DNA from: Clostridium acetobutylicum ATCC 824
Lineage (GTDB): Bacteria; Bacillota; Clostridia; Clostridiales; Clostridiaceae
Reading direction: 5' to 3'
Length of the DNA stretch: 64,000 bases
Assembly (NCBI RefSeq): GCF_000008765.1
Contig: NC_003030.1
Span: 3,506,001-3,570,000 of the forward strand
In this document: positions 8,815 to 17,660 of the stretch, one piece after another
How the letters are laid out: every line of letters starts with the position of its first letter
Numbering within the stretch: the stretch's first letter is position 1
Translations under genes and position numbers: made by a program
The notes under the pieces: model-generated
Seen by the model: the letters and a program-made list of their open reading frames with translations, nothing else
What the model was told of the DNA's origin: nothing
The model's database searches: none

Positions 8815-9693
8815 ATGATAAATAAAAACACAAAAATAGGCTTTATCGGAACAGGCGTAATGGGAAAAGGTATGATAAAAAACCTATTAAAGGGTGGATA
8901 CACTGTGCACGTTTATAATAGAACTAAAGAAAAAGCACTGCCTTTAGTTGAAATTGGAGCTGTACTAGAAACATCTATAAAAGAGCTTTCTCAAAGATGC
9001 GACGTTATAATAACAATGGTAGGCTATCCTAGCGATGTAGAAGAAGTATACTTTAATGACAATGGAATACTAAATAACCTTAAACCTCAAAGCTATGTTG
9101 TAGATATGACAACTTCAAAACCATCTTTAGCAAAAAAAATATACGCTGCCGCAAAGGAAAGGAACATTTTCGCACTTGATGCTCCTGTTTCTGGTGGTGA
9201 TATTGGTGCTGCTGAAGGGACTCTGTCTATAATGGTTGGTGGAGACAAAGAAGCATTTGATGCTTTAATGCCTATATTTGAGCTTATGGGAAAAAATATA
9301 GTACTTCAGGGTTCAGCTGGTTCGGGTCAACATACAAAAATGTGTAACCAAATAGCTATAGCTTCTAACATTATGGGAGTATGTGAAGCTTTATCCTACG
9401 CAAAAAAATCTGGCCTTAACGCTGAAACTGTTTTAAAATCCATAGGTGCAGGTGGAGCTGCAAGCTGGCAATTAAGTGCTTATGCTCCAAGAATACTGAA
9501 GGGTGATTTTAATCCTGGCTTCTACATTAAACATTTCGTTAAAGATATGAAAATTGCTTTAGAAGAAGCTGATGAAATGGGCCTTAAAACACCAGCTTTA
9601 GAACTTTCAAAAAAGCTTTACGATAAGCTTATAAAGGAAGGAAAAGAAGACTTAGGCACTCAAGCTCTTTACCATCTGTACAACGAAGATTAA
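8815..9693 (+). CDS. NAD(P)-dependent beta-hydroxyacid dehydrogenase (3-hydroxyisobutyrate dehydrogenase family)
   Basis: 292 residues. It has the N-terminal Rossmann loop IGFIGTGVMGKGM, the substrate motif DAPVSGGDIGAAEGTLS and the catalytic-lysine region GSGQHTKMCNQ, all hallmarks of this family. It oxidises or reduces a 3-hydroxyacid or a short semialdehyde/glyoxylate; the exact substrate is not resolved. AAAGGA lies four bases before the ATG at 8815, while the ATG at 8800 is 14 bases from AGGTG, so the shorter form is preferred. It is flanked by terminators and probably monocistronic. Confidence 0.87.
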   Translation: MINKNTKIGFIGTGVMGKGMIKNLLKGGYTVHVYNRTKEKALPLVEIGAVLETSIKELSQRCDVIITMVGYPSDVEEVYFNDNGILNNLKPQSYVVDMTTSKPSLAKKIYAAAKERNIFALDAPVSGGDIGAAEGTLSIMVGGDKEAFDALMPIFELMGKNIVLQGSAGSGQHTKMCNQIAIASNIMGVCEALSYAKKSGLNAETVLKSIGAGGAASWQLSAYAPRILKGDFNPGFYIKHFVKDMKIALEEADEMGLKTPALELSKKLYDKLIKEGKEDLGTQALYHLYNED

Positions 9694-9699
9694 ATTCAT

Positions 9700-9736
9700 A
9701 GGGTTTTTCACATAATACTTGTGGAAAACCTTTTTC
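9700..9736 (+). terminator. Terminator of the hydroxyacid dehydrogenase gene
   Basis: AGGGTTTTTCAC and GTGGAAAACCT form a hairpin with a nine-base loop, followed by TTTTCTTT. Confidence 0.75.
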
Positions 9737-9803
9737 TTTACCATTAATTATCCACAAAGTATTAACATATCCACGTTTAAGTTCAAAAAATTTTTTGTCT
9801 ATC

Positions 9804-9833
9804 TTTACACGAACATATGTTTGATGGTATAAT
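9804..9833 (+). promoter_or_regulatory. SOS promoter with LexA box
   Basis: CGAACATATGTTTG (9810-9823) matches the Gram-positive LexA consensus CGAACRNRYGTTYG at every position. It lies between a -35 TTTACA (9804-9809) and a -10 TATAAT (9828-9833), 18 bp apart, so bound LexA would block RNA polymerase. This predicts damage-inducible expression of the following repair operon. Confidence 0.88.
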
Positions 9834-9856
9834 TAATAAAAATTGGAGGTGATTTT

Positions 9857-11179
9857 GTGGATGTATTTGAAAAACTTGAAATTTTAACTGATGCTGCTAA
9901 ATATGATGCTTCCTGTACTTCCAGCGGTGTTGATAGAAAATCCAAGTTAGGCGGCATGGGCAGTGCTGAAGCCTGCGGTATATGTCACAGTTTTGCAGGA
10001 GATGGACGGTGTATTTCCCTTTTAAAAGTCCTTATGTCTAATGCCTGTATTTACGACTGTCAGTACTGTGTAAATAGAATTTCAAACGATACTCCTCGCG
10101 CTTCATTTACACCACGAGAACTAGCGGATCTTACAATGAACTTTTATAGAAGAAATTATATAGAAGGGCTTTTTTTAAGCTCTGGTGTGATGAAAAATCC
10201 TGATTATACCTGTGAGCAAATGATTGAAGTTTTAAGGATTTTAAGATACGAATATAATTTTTACGGATACATACATGCTAAAGCAATTCCTGGAGCCGAT
10301 GATACTTTAATTGATAAGCTTGGTATGCTCTGCGATAGAATGAGCGTTAATATAGAACTTCCATCGCAAAAAAGCCTAAAACTCCTTGCTCCCAATAAAT
10401 CTAAGCATTCCATACTAAAGCCCATGGGATATATTAAAAATAAAATAAGCGAAAATACTACTGATATAGTAAGATACAGGCATGCTCCTAAATTTGTTCC
10501 TGCAGGTCAAAGCACACAAATGATTATAGGCGCTACCCCTGATACGGATTTTCAAATTTTAAATCTTACTGAAAGCCTCTACAGTAAATATAAGCTAAAA
10601 AGAGTTTTCTTTTCTGCTTACATGCCAGTTGCCTCAAACCCACTTTTACCATCAGTGGATACTAAGCCTCCTCTTTTGCGAGAACATAGACTTTACCAAG
10701 CAGATTGGCTGTTAAGATTCTATGGCTTTAAGGCAACTGAGCTTTTAGATAACAGGCATCAGAGTTTTCACCCGTATATAGATCCAAAATGTAATTGGGC
10801 CCTTAATCACATGGAGTTTTTTCCCGTCGATGTTAACAAAGCTCCCTTCAAAGTATTACTTAGAGTTCCTGGTATAGGAGTAAATAGTGCTAGAAGAATT
10901 GTAATGACAAGACGAACTGTAAATTTAAACTTTGCTGGATTAAAGAAGCTTGGAGTTGTGTTGAAAAGAGCCCAATATTTTATAACCTGCTGCGGGAAAA
11001 GCATGGACGGAATTAAAATATCTCAGGACTCCGTTTTAAGATCTCTGCTATCTGAAAAATCTCTTGATATGTATAAAAATAATGTTCCTATTGAAACACA
11101 ATATGAACAGCTATCTTTTTTCAATAACAAAGCTCTCTTAAGGGAGGAAATTCAAAAATGCCTAACAGGTCAAATTTAA
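9857..11179 (+). CDS. Putative DNA modification/repair radical SAM protein (TIGR03916-type)
   Basis: 440 residues. The radical SAM motif CIYDCQYC has cysteines at about 64, 68 and 71, with further cysteines at about 40, 43 and 52. A helix-hairpin-helix-like segment (VPGIGVNSARRIV) sits near residue 335 and suggests DNA binding. This matches the SplB-like family described as putative DNA modification/repair radical SAM proteins, which occurs beside the partner family found just downstream. GTG start with GGAGGTGA five bases upstream. The last 22 bases overlap the next gene, indicating coupled translation. A LexA box in the promoter supports a repair role; the lesion is unknown. Confidence 0.88.
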   Translation: MDVFEKLEILTDAAKYDASCTSSGVDRKSKLGGMGSAEACGICHSFAGDGRCISLLKVLMSNACIYDCQYCVNRISNDTPRASFTPRELADLTMNFYRRNYIEGLFLSSGVMKNPDYTCEQMIEVLRILRYEYNFYGYIHAKAIPGADDTLIDKLGMLCDRMSVNIELPSQKSLKLLAPNKSKHSILKPMGYIKNKISENTTDIVRYRHAPKFVPAGQSTQMIIGATPDTDFQILNLTESLYSKYKLKRVFFSAYMPVASNPLLPSVDTKPPLLREHRLYQADWLLRFYGFKATELLDNRHQSFHPYIDPKCNWALNHMEFFPVDVNKAPFKVLLRVPGIGVNSARRIVMTRRTVNLNFAGLKKLGVVLKRAQYFITCCGKSMDGIKISQDSVLRSLLSEKSLDMYKNNVPIETQYEQLSFFNNKALLREEIQKCLTGQI

Positions 11180-11922
11180 TATATTATTATGATGGCAGCT
11201 TTGAAGGCTTAATGTGCTGCGTTTTTGAAAGCTACGAAAAAAATGAAATACCGGTGAACATATTAGTAACAAATAACGCTCAAATGACACTATTTATGGC
11301 AAAAGAAGTAGCAACTGATTTAGCTAAAGCTTCGAGAGTAATAAAATCCATCCCTCTAAAGATGGGAGTCAATGCTTTTGATTTTATAAAGAGAGTTTTT
11401 TTAACCTGCCTTGAAGACAAGGAACTAAACCTTCTACTTTTTATGCGCCTTGGTTATACATACGGCCCTAAGGTTATGAACATGCTATCCAACGATATAG
11501 TACATATTCTATTTAAAGCAGTAACTCACCTAAATAAAGAAAGCCATCTTTTTAAAGGCTTCATACGTTTCTCAGCTTTTAAAGATGGATTAGTTGCACA
11601 AATAGAACCGAAAAACTTTATTCTTCCCCTTTTAAGCAGTCACTTTTGTTCAAGGTATCCTGAAGAACATTTTTTAATTCATGATAAAACTCACGATATG
11701 GCTCTTATATATAAACCCCATAAAGCCAGTATTATCCCTGTAGAAGACATGAGGCTTCCTGATGTTACAGAAGAAGAAAAGCATTTTAGAAAGCTTTGGA
11801 GTCTTTACTACAGAACTGTTGAAATTGAAGGAAGACATAATCCTAAATGCCGTAGAACTAATATGCCTAAGAGATATTGGAAATACCTAACGGAATTTAA
11901 CTGCGTACAAAATCTTGACTAA
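11158..11922 (+). CDS. TIGR03915-family putative DNA repair protein
   Basis: 254 residues matching the DUF4130/TIGR03915 pattern: YYYDGSFEGLMCCVFESYE at the start, FIRFSAFKDGLVAQIEP in the middle and KLWSLYYRTVEIEGRHNPKC followed by MPKRYWKYLTEF at the end. In other bacteria this domain is fused to a uracil-DNA-glycosylase-like domain (UdgX) and is neighbour to the radical SAM protein encoded upstream. Here it stands alone with no glycosylase domain. It overlaps the upstream gene by 22 bases, with GGGAGGA before its ATG. It is inferred to work with the radical SAM enzyme on damaged DNA. Confidence 0.87.
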   Translation: MPNRSNLIYYYDGSFEGLMCCVFESYEKNEIPVNILVTNNAQMTLFMAKEVATDLAKASRVIKSIPLKMGVNAFDFIKRVFLTCLEDKELNLLLFMRLGYTYGPKVMNMLSNDIVHILFKAVTHLNKESHLFKGFIRFSAFKDGLVAQIEPKNFILPLLSSHFCSRYPEEHFLIHDKTHDMALIYKPHKASIIPVEDMRLPDVTEEEKHFRKLWSLYYRTVEIEGRHNPKCRRTNMPKRYWKYLTEFNCVQNLD

Positions 11923-11942
11923 TTTAAATAGAAACCTTCACC

Positions 11943-11993
11943 TTGACTTTTTTTCATATATAATGTATTGTTATGTAGACCAGTCATTATAAT
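11943..11993 (+). promoter_or_regulatory. Promoter and LmrA-type operator
   Basis: -35 TTGACT (11943-11948) and -10 TATTGT (11966-11971) are 17 bp apart. The box at 11976-11993, read on the minus strand as ATTATAATGACTGGTCTA, fits the uppercase positions of the Bacillus LmrA/YxaF box AWTATAtagaNYGgTCTA. It sits at the transcription start, which fits autorepression by the following TetR protein. Confidence 0.75.
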
Positions 11994-12009
11994 TAGGAAG
12001 TGAATTATT

Positions 12010-12591
12010 ATGAAACACAAAAACGATTCGAGAGAAAAAATTTTAATTGCAGCAGCTCATCTTTTCCAAACCAAAGGCTTTAATGCTACTGGATTAAATG
12101 AAATATTAAAAGAAAGTGGTTCCCCAAAAGGTTCCCTTTATTATTACTTTCCAAATGGTAAAGAAGAATTGGCTTTAGAAGCTATAAAGGTTTCTACCCA
12201 AAATATTAAAAGCAATTTAATGAGGGATATGGCGGAATATGAAGATCCCATTAAAGCCATTCAGTCAGTTGTTACTCATATAATAAACGACTTGAAAACA
12301 TATGGAAAACCAAAGGACATTTCACTAAGCCTTTTATCACTAGAGACATATTCCTCCAGCGAAGCTTTAAAAAAAGCATGCAGGGATTCATTCATGGAAT
12401 TACAGCATATTTACTTTAATAAATTGATTCAAAGTGGAATTAAGGAGGAGACTGCTGAATTTCTAAGCATGACCATACTTACACTACTAGAAGGTTCCAT
12501 TACTATATCTCTAACACAAGAAAATCAAGAAGCCCTTTTTAATTTTCATAAACAAATAGATTTATTATTGCGTCCTTATTTATTTAAATAA
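12010..12591 (+). CDS. lmrA: TetR-family repressor, LmrA/YxaF type
   Basis: 193 residues. The N-terminal helix-turn-helix reads REKILIAAAHLFQTKGFNATGLNEI then SPKGSLYYYFPNGKEEL, the wording typical of the LmrA/YxaF branch of TetR repressors; the C-terminal domain is a helical ligand-binding bundle. In Bacillus subtilis LmrA represses the lmrAB operon for a multidrug exporter. Here a matching operator overlaps its own promoter and a second lies before the exporter gene 64 bp downstream. The symbol rests on sequence style, operator and gene order, not on an alignment score. Confidence 0.85.
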   Translation: MKHKNDSREKILIAAAHLFQTKGFNATGLNEILKESGSPKGSLYYYFPNGKEELALEAIKVSTQNIKSNLMRDMAEYEDPIKAIQSVVTHIINDLKTYGKPKDISLSLLSLETYSSSEALKKACRDSFMELQHIYFNKLIQSGIKEETAEFLSMTILTLLEGSITISLTQENQEALFNFHKQIDLLLRPYLFK

Positions 12592-12611
12592 GATGCATTT
12601 TTTCGCAGTAA

Positions 12612-12629
12612 TTTATATAGACTGGTCTA
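12612..12629 (+). promoter_or_regulatory. Second LmrA-type operator
   Basis: TTTATATAGACTGGTCTA matches AWTATAtagaNYGgTCTA except for the first base. It lies in the 64-bp gap between the repressor and exporter genes, about 27 bases before the exporter start. Confidence 0.75.
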
Positions 12630-12655
12630 ATTAATAATTAAGGAGATTACACTAC

Positions 12656-14074
12656 ATGGAAGCAAAACAAATTTGTACAGAAACTCCCCCTAAATACAAT
12701 GTAAAAGGAATTATGTTTACCCTTTTACTTGCTGGCTTTTTATCCCTATTTAATGAAACAGTATTAAATGTAGCATTTCCAACTCTTATGAAGGAAATGA
12801 ATGTTACTGCACTAACGGTTCAATGGTTAATAACAGGTAATGTTTTAGTAGTTGGAATTCTCGTACCAGTTACGGCTTTTCTACTTCACACCTTCACCAC
12901 AAAGCAATTATATTTATCTTCGATATTATTCCTTTTATTAGGAACAGTATGTGCTATATTTTCTAAATCTTTCACAGCATTACTTATTTCAAGAATAATT
13001 CAAGCATTTGGAACAGGCTTAATAATCCCTCTAATGATGAATTCTTCATTAGCTATAACCCCTCGAGAGAAGCATGGTTCAATTATGGGACTTTGTGCTT
13101 CTATACTTACATTAGGCCCTGCTTTAGGCCCTACTGCCTCAGGAATACTTTTGCAATATTTTAGTTGGCATTCTTTGTTTATTGTATTAGTTCCATTTTT
13201 AATTCTTTGTATAATCTTAGGTTCAATTTTTCTTGAGAATACTTCAGAAATAACAAAGCCAAAGATTGATTATTTATCTATTGTTTTATCCACTATAGCT
13301 TTTGCTGGAGTAATATATTCTATAAGTTCACTAGGTACTTCAAAGCTATCAACTTCTTTAGTTATATTGGCTGTTGGCTTAATTTCATTAATAATATATG
13401 TTAAACGTCAATTAACCTTAAGTGCCCCAATACTTGAATTGCGACCTTTTAAGAATCCTGTATTCACTGTTGGTGTGCTATTAATAGCTATTGTGCAATC
13501 TTTTCAATTTTCAGCAAATATAATACTTCCAACACTGCTTCAAGATGGATTAAAAACTTCAACCTTTACCTCTGCACTTGTTTTATTTCCAGCAATCCTT
13601 GTTTCTGCTATATGCACTCCATTTGTGGGCAAAACTTTTGACAAAATAGGTGGAAGATTATTAATACCATGTGGCTTTGCAATAATATGCGTATTTACCT
13701 TTATATTGTCTAGGGCTTCTCTTACAACTTCAGTTTTGACAATAACTCTACTTTACTGTTGCATAATGTTTGGACAATCAATGACAATGTCAACTAGCCA
13801 AACTACCTCTTTAAGTGTACTACCAAATAAAACTCGAGCTGATGGTGTGGCTATAGTAAACACTGCAATGCAGCTTGCAGGAGCTTTAGGTTCTTCTGTG
13901 TACGTTGGCCTCATGACTTCTTTCCAAACAAAATATTTAACATCACATCCTGGAAGTTCTAGAGCTGCCCTATACAGTGGATTTAATGGTTCTATCCTCA
14001 TTGCTGCAATTGTAATAGGTGTAGGTTTTTTACTGTCTCTTTACTTATCTATTAAATCTAAAAAAGTAAAATAA
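12656..14074 (+). CDS. lmrB: MFS multidrug exporter, DHA2 family (LmrB-like)
   Basis: 472 residues, largely hydrophobic, with about 14 predicted membrane segments as in the DHA2 drug:H+ antiporters. The opening FLSLFNETVLNVAFPTLMKE, the early VQWLITGNVLVVGILVPVTAF and the motif-C-like LGPALGPTASG match LmrB-type lincomycin/multidrug exporters. It should extrude lipophilic drugs at the cytoplasmic membrane using the proton gradient. The LmrA-type repressor gene lies immediately upstream with an operator in between. AAGGAG precedes the ATG, and a strong bidirectional terminator follows. Confidence 0.88.
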   Translation: MEAKQICTETPPKYNVKGIMFTLLLAGFLSLFNETVLNVAFPTLMKEMNVTALTVQWLITGNVLVVGILVPVTAFLLHTFTTKQLYLSSILFLLLGTVCAIFSKSFTALLISRIIQAFGTGLIIPLMMNSSLAITPREKHGSIMGLCASILTLGPALGPTASGILLQYFSWHSLFIVLVPFLILCIILGSIFLENTSEITKPKIDYLSIVLSTIAFAGVIYSISSLGTSKLSTSLVILAVGLISLIIYVKRQLTLSAPILELRPFKNPVFTVGVLLIAIVQSFQFSANIILPTLLQDGLKTSTFTSALVLFPAILVSAICTPFVGKTFDKIGGRLLIPCGFAIICVFTFILSRASLTTSVLTITLLYCCIMFGQSMTMSTSQTTSLSVLPNKTRADGVAIVNTAMQLAGALGSSVYVGLMTSFQTKYLTSHPGSSRAALYSGFNGSILIAAIVIGVGFLLSLYLSIKSKKVK

Positions 14075-14076
14075 TA

Positions 14077-14106
14077 AAAAACGAGGATTTACATATCCTC
14101 GTTTTT
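14077..14106. terminator. Bidirectional terminator
   Basis: ACGAGGAT (14081-14088) and ATCCTCGT (14095-14102) with a six-base loop, flanked by A and T runs, serve the convergent exporter and permease genes. Confidence 0.92.
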
Positions 14107-14107
14107 A

Positions 14108-15583
14108 TTATTTATCTTTTCCGTTATATTCAAAATCGCATTCCTCAAGCGGAACTAGCTTAGTTTTCTTAATGTATTTATATGCTATATATAGTGCTAT
14201 AAATATAGGAATACAAATGTAATTACTTATAAAATCAAACCAACTGAACTTTGGAGCCTGAAATATCCATATGTTAGCTCCAAATATTATTACTACGCAT
14301 AACACTATTGCCATAATAGGACCATAAGGATAAAACTTAGCCTTAAACTTCAAGTCCTTTAAATCTCTTCCTTGCGCTACATAAGCTTTTCTAAACCTGT
14401 AATGACAGATTCCTATACCAAGCCATGCAAACAATGCTGTTATTCCAGATGCATTGTATAAAACATAGTATATCTTTCCTTCACCAATAAGTGATGACAA
14501 AAATGCAGAGGATGCAACTAAAGTTGTTGCATATAACGCATTCATAGGTACACCTTGCTTGTTTACCTTTGCTAAAAACTTAGGTGCTTTTCCTTCTTTT
14601 GCAAGAGAATATAGCATACGTGATGATACATAAAGTCCTGAGTTTCCGCAAGAAAGTACTGAGGTTAAAATTACAGCATTCATAGCACTTGCCGCAAAAG
14701 CTATTCCACACTTTGCAAATACCATTGTAAATGGACTATATGCTATATTATTAACTCCACTTTTTAATAGATTCTTGTCATTAAAAGGAACTAGAAAGCC
14801 TATTATTATAATTGCACAAATATAAAATAGTAGTATACGCCAAAAAACAGATTTAATTGCCTTTGGGACGTTTTCCTCAGGATTTTCTGTTTCTCCAGCT
14901 GCAAGTCCAACTATTTCTGTACCTGAAAACGAAAAGCCTGCAACTAAAAAAACATTTATAATTGCTGCTATTCCACCTACAAACGGTGCTCTCGAACCAT
15001 TTCCCGATATAACCCAATTTTTAAAACCAGGTGAATCATTTCCCATAATTCCAAATATCATAAGTACTCCAACTATGATAAATATGATTATAGTAACTAC
15101 CTTAATACTTGAAAACCAATATTCGCTTTCTCCATAAGCTTTAGCAGAAAGAATATTTAGTATAAAAATTACAAGTAAAAATCCTATGCTCCAAATGGTT
15201 GTATTAGTATGAGGAAACCAAAACTTCACTATAAGTGATCCTGCAACTAATTCCGATGCCACACATATGGACCAAGAAAACCAGTAGTTCCAGCCAAGAG
15301 TAAATCCAAGTGCTGGATCTACAAATCTAGTAGCATAGGTTTCAAAAGAACCCGAAATAGGTAATAGTGTTGACATTTCTCCTAGTGACATCATTAGTAC
15401 ATAAACTAGAATTCCCGTGATTATATATGCAAGAAGCGCTCCTCCTGGTCCTGCTGTGCTTATTGCACTTCCACTTGCAAAAAAAAGTCCAGTTCCAACA
15501 GAGCCTCCTATTGCGATCATATTCATATGCCTTGCCGTCAGTGTTCTCTTAAGCTCATTCTTTTGTTCTTTTTTAGACGTCAT
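14108..15583 (-). CDS. Amino acid permease, APC superfamily (possible S-methylmethionine permease)
   Basis: 491 residues with about 12 membrane segments. The N-terminal signature LTARHMNMIAIGGSVGTGLF followed by SGSAISTAGPGGALLAYII is that of the amino acid-polyamine-organocation permeases of the LysP/MmuP type. It should import an amino acid with protons. It is divergent from homocysteine S-methyltransferase, an arrangement reminiscent of the mmuP/mmuM partnership in other bacteria, so S-methylmethionine or a related methyl donor is a plausible substrate; lysine is the main alternative. GAGGG touches the first ATG at 15589, so the ATG at 15583 is the better start. Confidence 0.85.
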   Translation of the reverse strand: MTSKKEQKNELKRTLTARHMNMIAIGGSVGTGLFFASGSAISTAGPGGALLAYIITGILVYVLMMSLGEMSTLLPISGSFETYATRFVDPALGFTLGWNYWFSWSICVASELVAGSLIVKFWFPHTNTTIWSIGFLLVIFILNILSAKAYGESEYWFSSIKVVTIIIFIIVGVLMIFGIMGNDSPGFKNWVISGNGSRAPFVGGIAAIINVFLVAGFSFSGTEIVGLAAGETENPEENVPKAIKSVFWRILLFYICAIIIIGFLVPFNDKNLLKSGVNNIAYSPFTMVFAKCGIAFAASAMNAVILTSVLSCGNSGLYVSSRMLYSLAKEGKAPKFLAKVNKQGVPMNALYATTLVASSAFLSSLIGEGKIYYVLYNASGITALFAWLGIGICHYRFRKAYVAQGRDLKDLKFKAKFYPYGPIMAIVLCVVIIFGANIWIFQAPKFSWFDFISNYICIPIFIALYIAYKYIKKTKLVPLEECDFEYNGKDK

Positions 15584-15704
15584 TTCCATCCCTCATAATC
15601 TGTTATAATATTATTTACTTTAATATATTACCACACTATCATGAATAAACAATACATTATATAATAATATTTAGTATATTTATTCATACAGAGGAGGTTT
15701 TTTC

Positions 15705-16649
15705 ATGTCAAATCCAATTAAAAGTATATTAGATGATTTTCCGGTAGTTATTCTAGATGGGGCTCTTGCCACCGAATTAGAAAAAAGAGGCTGCAACTTA
15801 AACGACTCGCTTTGGTCAGCAAAAATTCTTGCAAACAACCCTGAAATAATAGAAAATGTCCATTACGACTATTTTGTTTCTGGCTCTGATTGTGCTATAA
15901 CTTCAAGCTATCAAGCTACAATAGATGGTTTTATGAAAAACGGCTTTCCTCGGGATAAAGCAAAAGATCTTATAAGAAACTCAGTTGCTATCGCTAAAAA
16001 GGCTAGAGATAGATTTTGGGGCAACCCTACAAACAGACGCAATAGAGCAAAACCTTTTATAGCAGGTTCTGTGGGCCCTTATGGTGCTTACCTTGCAGAT
16101 GGTTCCGAGTACAGGGGAGATTATAAAATAGATGAAAACGCACTAATTAAATTTCACAAATCTAATGTTAAGCTTTTGATAGAAGCTGGTGCTGATATTT
16201 TAGCTTGTGAGACAATTCCAAACCTAACTGAAGCCAGAGCCATAGTTAAACTTCTTGAAGAATTTCCTGGTGTATATGCCTGGATAAGCTTTAGCTGTAA
16301 AAACGATTATGAGATAAGTGATGGCACTCCTATTTTTGAATGTGCTAAAGTTTTAAACTCCTGTAAAAATATTGCTGCTATTGGAGTAAATTGTACTTCT
16401 CCTAAGTACATAAATTCACTTATAAAGGAAATTAAAAAGGCATCTGATAAACCTATAATTGTTTATCCAAATTCGGGCGAGGAATACGATGCTAACACAA
16501 AAACTTGGCATGGTGCTTCTTCAAGCAATGCTTTTAGTATAAGCGCTAAAGAGTGGTTTGAAAATGGAGCTAGTGTTATAGGTGGCTGTTGCAGAACTAC
16601 CCCTAGCGATATCAATGCAACATACAAAATTTTAAAAAATATAGATTAA
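15705..16649 (+). CDS. mmuM: Homocysteine S-methyltransferase
   Basis: 314 residues. The start VVILDGALATELEKRGC and the zinc ligands, one Cys in GVNCTSP and a Cys pair in GGCCRTTP, define the homocysteine S-methyltransferase fold. The enzyme transfers a methyl group from S-methylmethionine (or S-adenosylmethionine) to homocysteine, making methionine in the cytosol. No folate-binding or cobalamin domain is present, so it is the short betaine/SMM-type enzyme, not MetH. GAGGAGG precedes the ATG. The divergent permease may supply the methyl donor. Confidence 0.93.
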   Translation: MSNPIKSILDDFPVVILDGALATELEKRGCNLNDSLWSAKILANNPEIIENVHYDYFVSGSDCAITSSYQATIDGFMKNGFPRDKAKDLIRNSVAIAKKARDRFWGNPTNRRNRAKPFIAGSVGPYGAYLADGSEYRGDYKIDENALIKFHKSNVKLLIEAGADILACETIPNLTEARAIVKLLEEFPGVYAWISFSCKNDYEISDGTPIFECAKVLNSCKNIAAIGVNCTSPKYINSLIKEIKKASDKPIIVYPNSGEEYDANTKTWHGASSSNAFSISAKEWFENGASVIGGCCRTTPSDINATYKILKNID

Positions 16650-16653
16650 TACA

Positions 16654-16687
16654 AAAAAACTTATACACTTAGCGGTATAAGTTTTTT
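16654..16687. terminator. Bidirectional terminator
   Basis: AAAAAACTTATAC and GTATAAGTTTTTT form a 13-bp stem with an eight-base loop, between mmuM and the convergent LysR gene. Confidence 0.9.
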
Positions 16688-17545
16688 TTAATTCCAGTTA
16701 TTTGATTCATCTAAAACTATCTCTATAAATTTTTCCATGGCAGGAAACACCTTTTTGTTTTTATGATAAATTATTTTAGAATAGTACTTTTCAAAAGTTT
16801 CATCTAAGTCCTCTGCTTTTATACTATTATTATTCAATTCTTCCTTAATTGAATAGAGAGGAAGTACTGATGCTCCAAGCCCATTTATTACACATTTTTT
16901 AATTGCTTCTATACTAGAGAGTTCTAAAGGATTTTTATATTTTATTTTCTTCAATTTCAGATAACTCTCAAATGAATTGCGAAAGCTACATCCTTTCTCG
17001 CTAAATATTACATTTTCGCTATTTGAAAATCCACTACTCGATATCATAACCAACTTTTCTTCCTTTAACTTTGTAATAAACAAGTTATCGTCTAAAATAC
17101 TTGGCTCAATAGTGAAAATTAAATCAAACTCACCATCATAAAGTCTTTTCCTTAAATCGCTGCAAATTGAATTTTTTAAAACTATAGATACTTTAGGATA
17201 CTTCTCTTTATAATTTCTAAGTATTTTATCAATCCTATATATCGATAGTGATTCACCAGCTCCTATTACTATTTCTCCTTTAACCTCATCCGCCTCTTTG
17301 CTCATATTATTTATTTCACTATGAATTCTTAGCATTTCTCTAGCATATGGAAGTAACTGCTTTCCAAAGCTGGTTATAACTATTTTCTTGCCAAGTCTTT
17401 CAAATAGTGTTTGTCCTAATTCTTCCTCAAGCGCCTGGATATGTGTTGTAACTGTTGATTGAGCATACCCTAAATGTTCTGATGCCCTTGTAAATCCATT
17501 CTTTTCAACCACTGAAACAAATGTCTGTAAGTGTCTTATTTCCAT
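16688..17545 (-). CDS. LysR-family transcriptional regulator
   Basis: 285 residues. The N-terminal winged helix is MEIRHLQTFVSVVEKNGFTRASEHLGYAQSTVTTHI in outline, with the recognition region AQSTVTTHIQALEEELGQ, followed by a periplasmic-binding-protein-like effector domain starting near residue 90 (EIVIGAGESLSIYR). AGGAGATG precedes the ATG. It is divergent from a DJ-1/PfpI gene across a 115-bp gap holding two direct GATTATAAACTT repeats, so it probably controls that gene. Confidence 0.9.
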   Translation of the reverse strand: MEIRHLQTFVSVVEKNGFTRASEHLGYAQSTVTTHIQALEEELGQTLFERLGKKIVITSFGKQLLPYAREMLRIHSEINNMSKEADEVKGEIVIGAGESLSIYRIDKILRNYKEKYPKVSIVLKNSICSDLRKRLYDGEFDLIFTIEPSILDDNLFITKLKEEKLVMISSSGFSNSENVIFSEKGCSFRNSFESYLKLKKIKYKNPLELSSIEAIKKCVINGLGASVLPLYSIKEELNNNSIKAEDLDETFEKYYSKIIYHKNKKVFPAMEKFIEIVLDESNNWN

Positions 17546-17584
17546 ACTAATTCATCTCCTTATTTTTATATTATCATATTTATC

Positions 17585-17627
17585 GATTATAAACTTCATA
17601 TATTTCAATTTTACTGATTATAAACTT
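17585..17627. promoter_or_regulatory. Direct repeats, candidate LysR operator
   Basis: GATTATAAACTT occurs at 17585-17596 and exactly again at 17616-17627. The 31-base offset is close to three helical turns and puts both copies on one DNA face, midway between the divergent LysR and DJ-1 genes. Confidence 0.55.
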
Positions 17628-17660
17628 AGACATATACTTTATATACGAGGTGATTTTATT

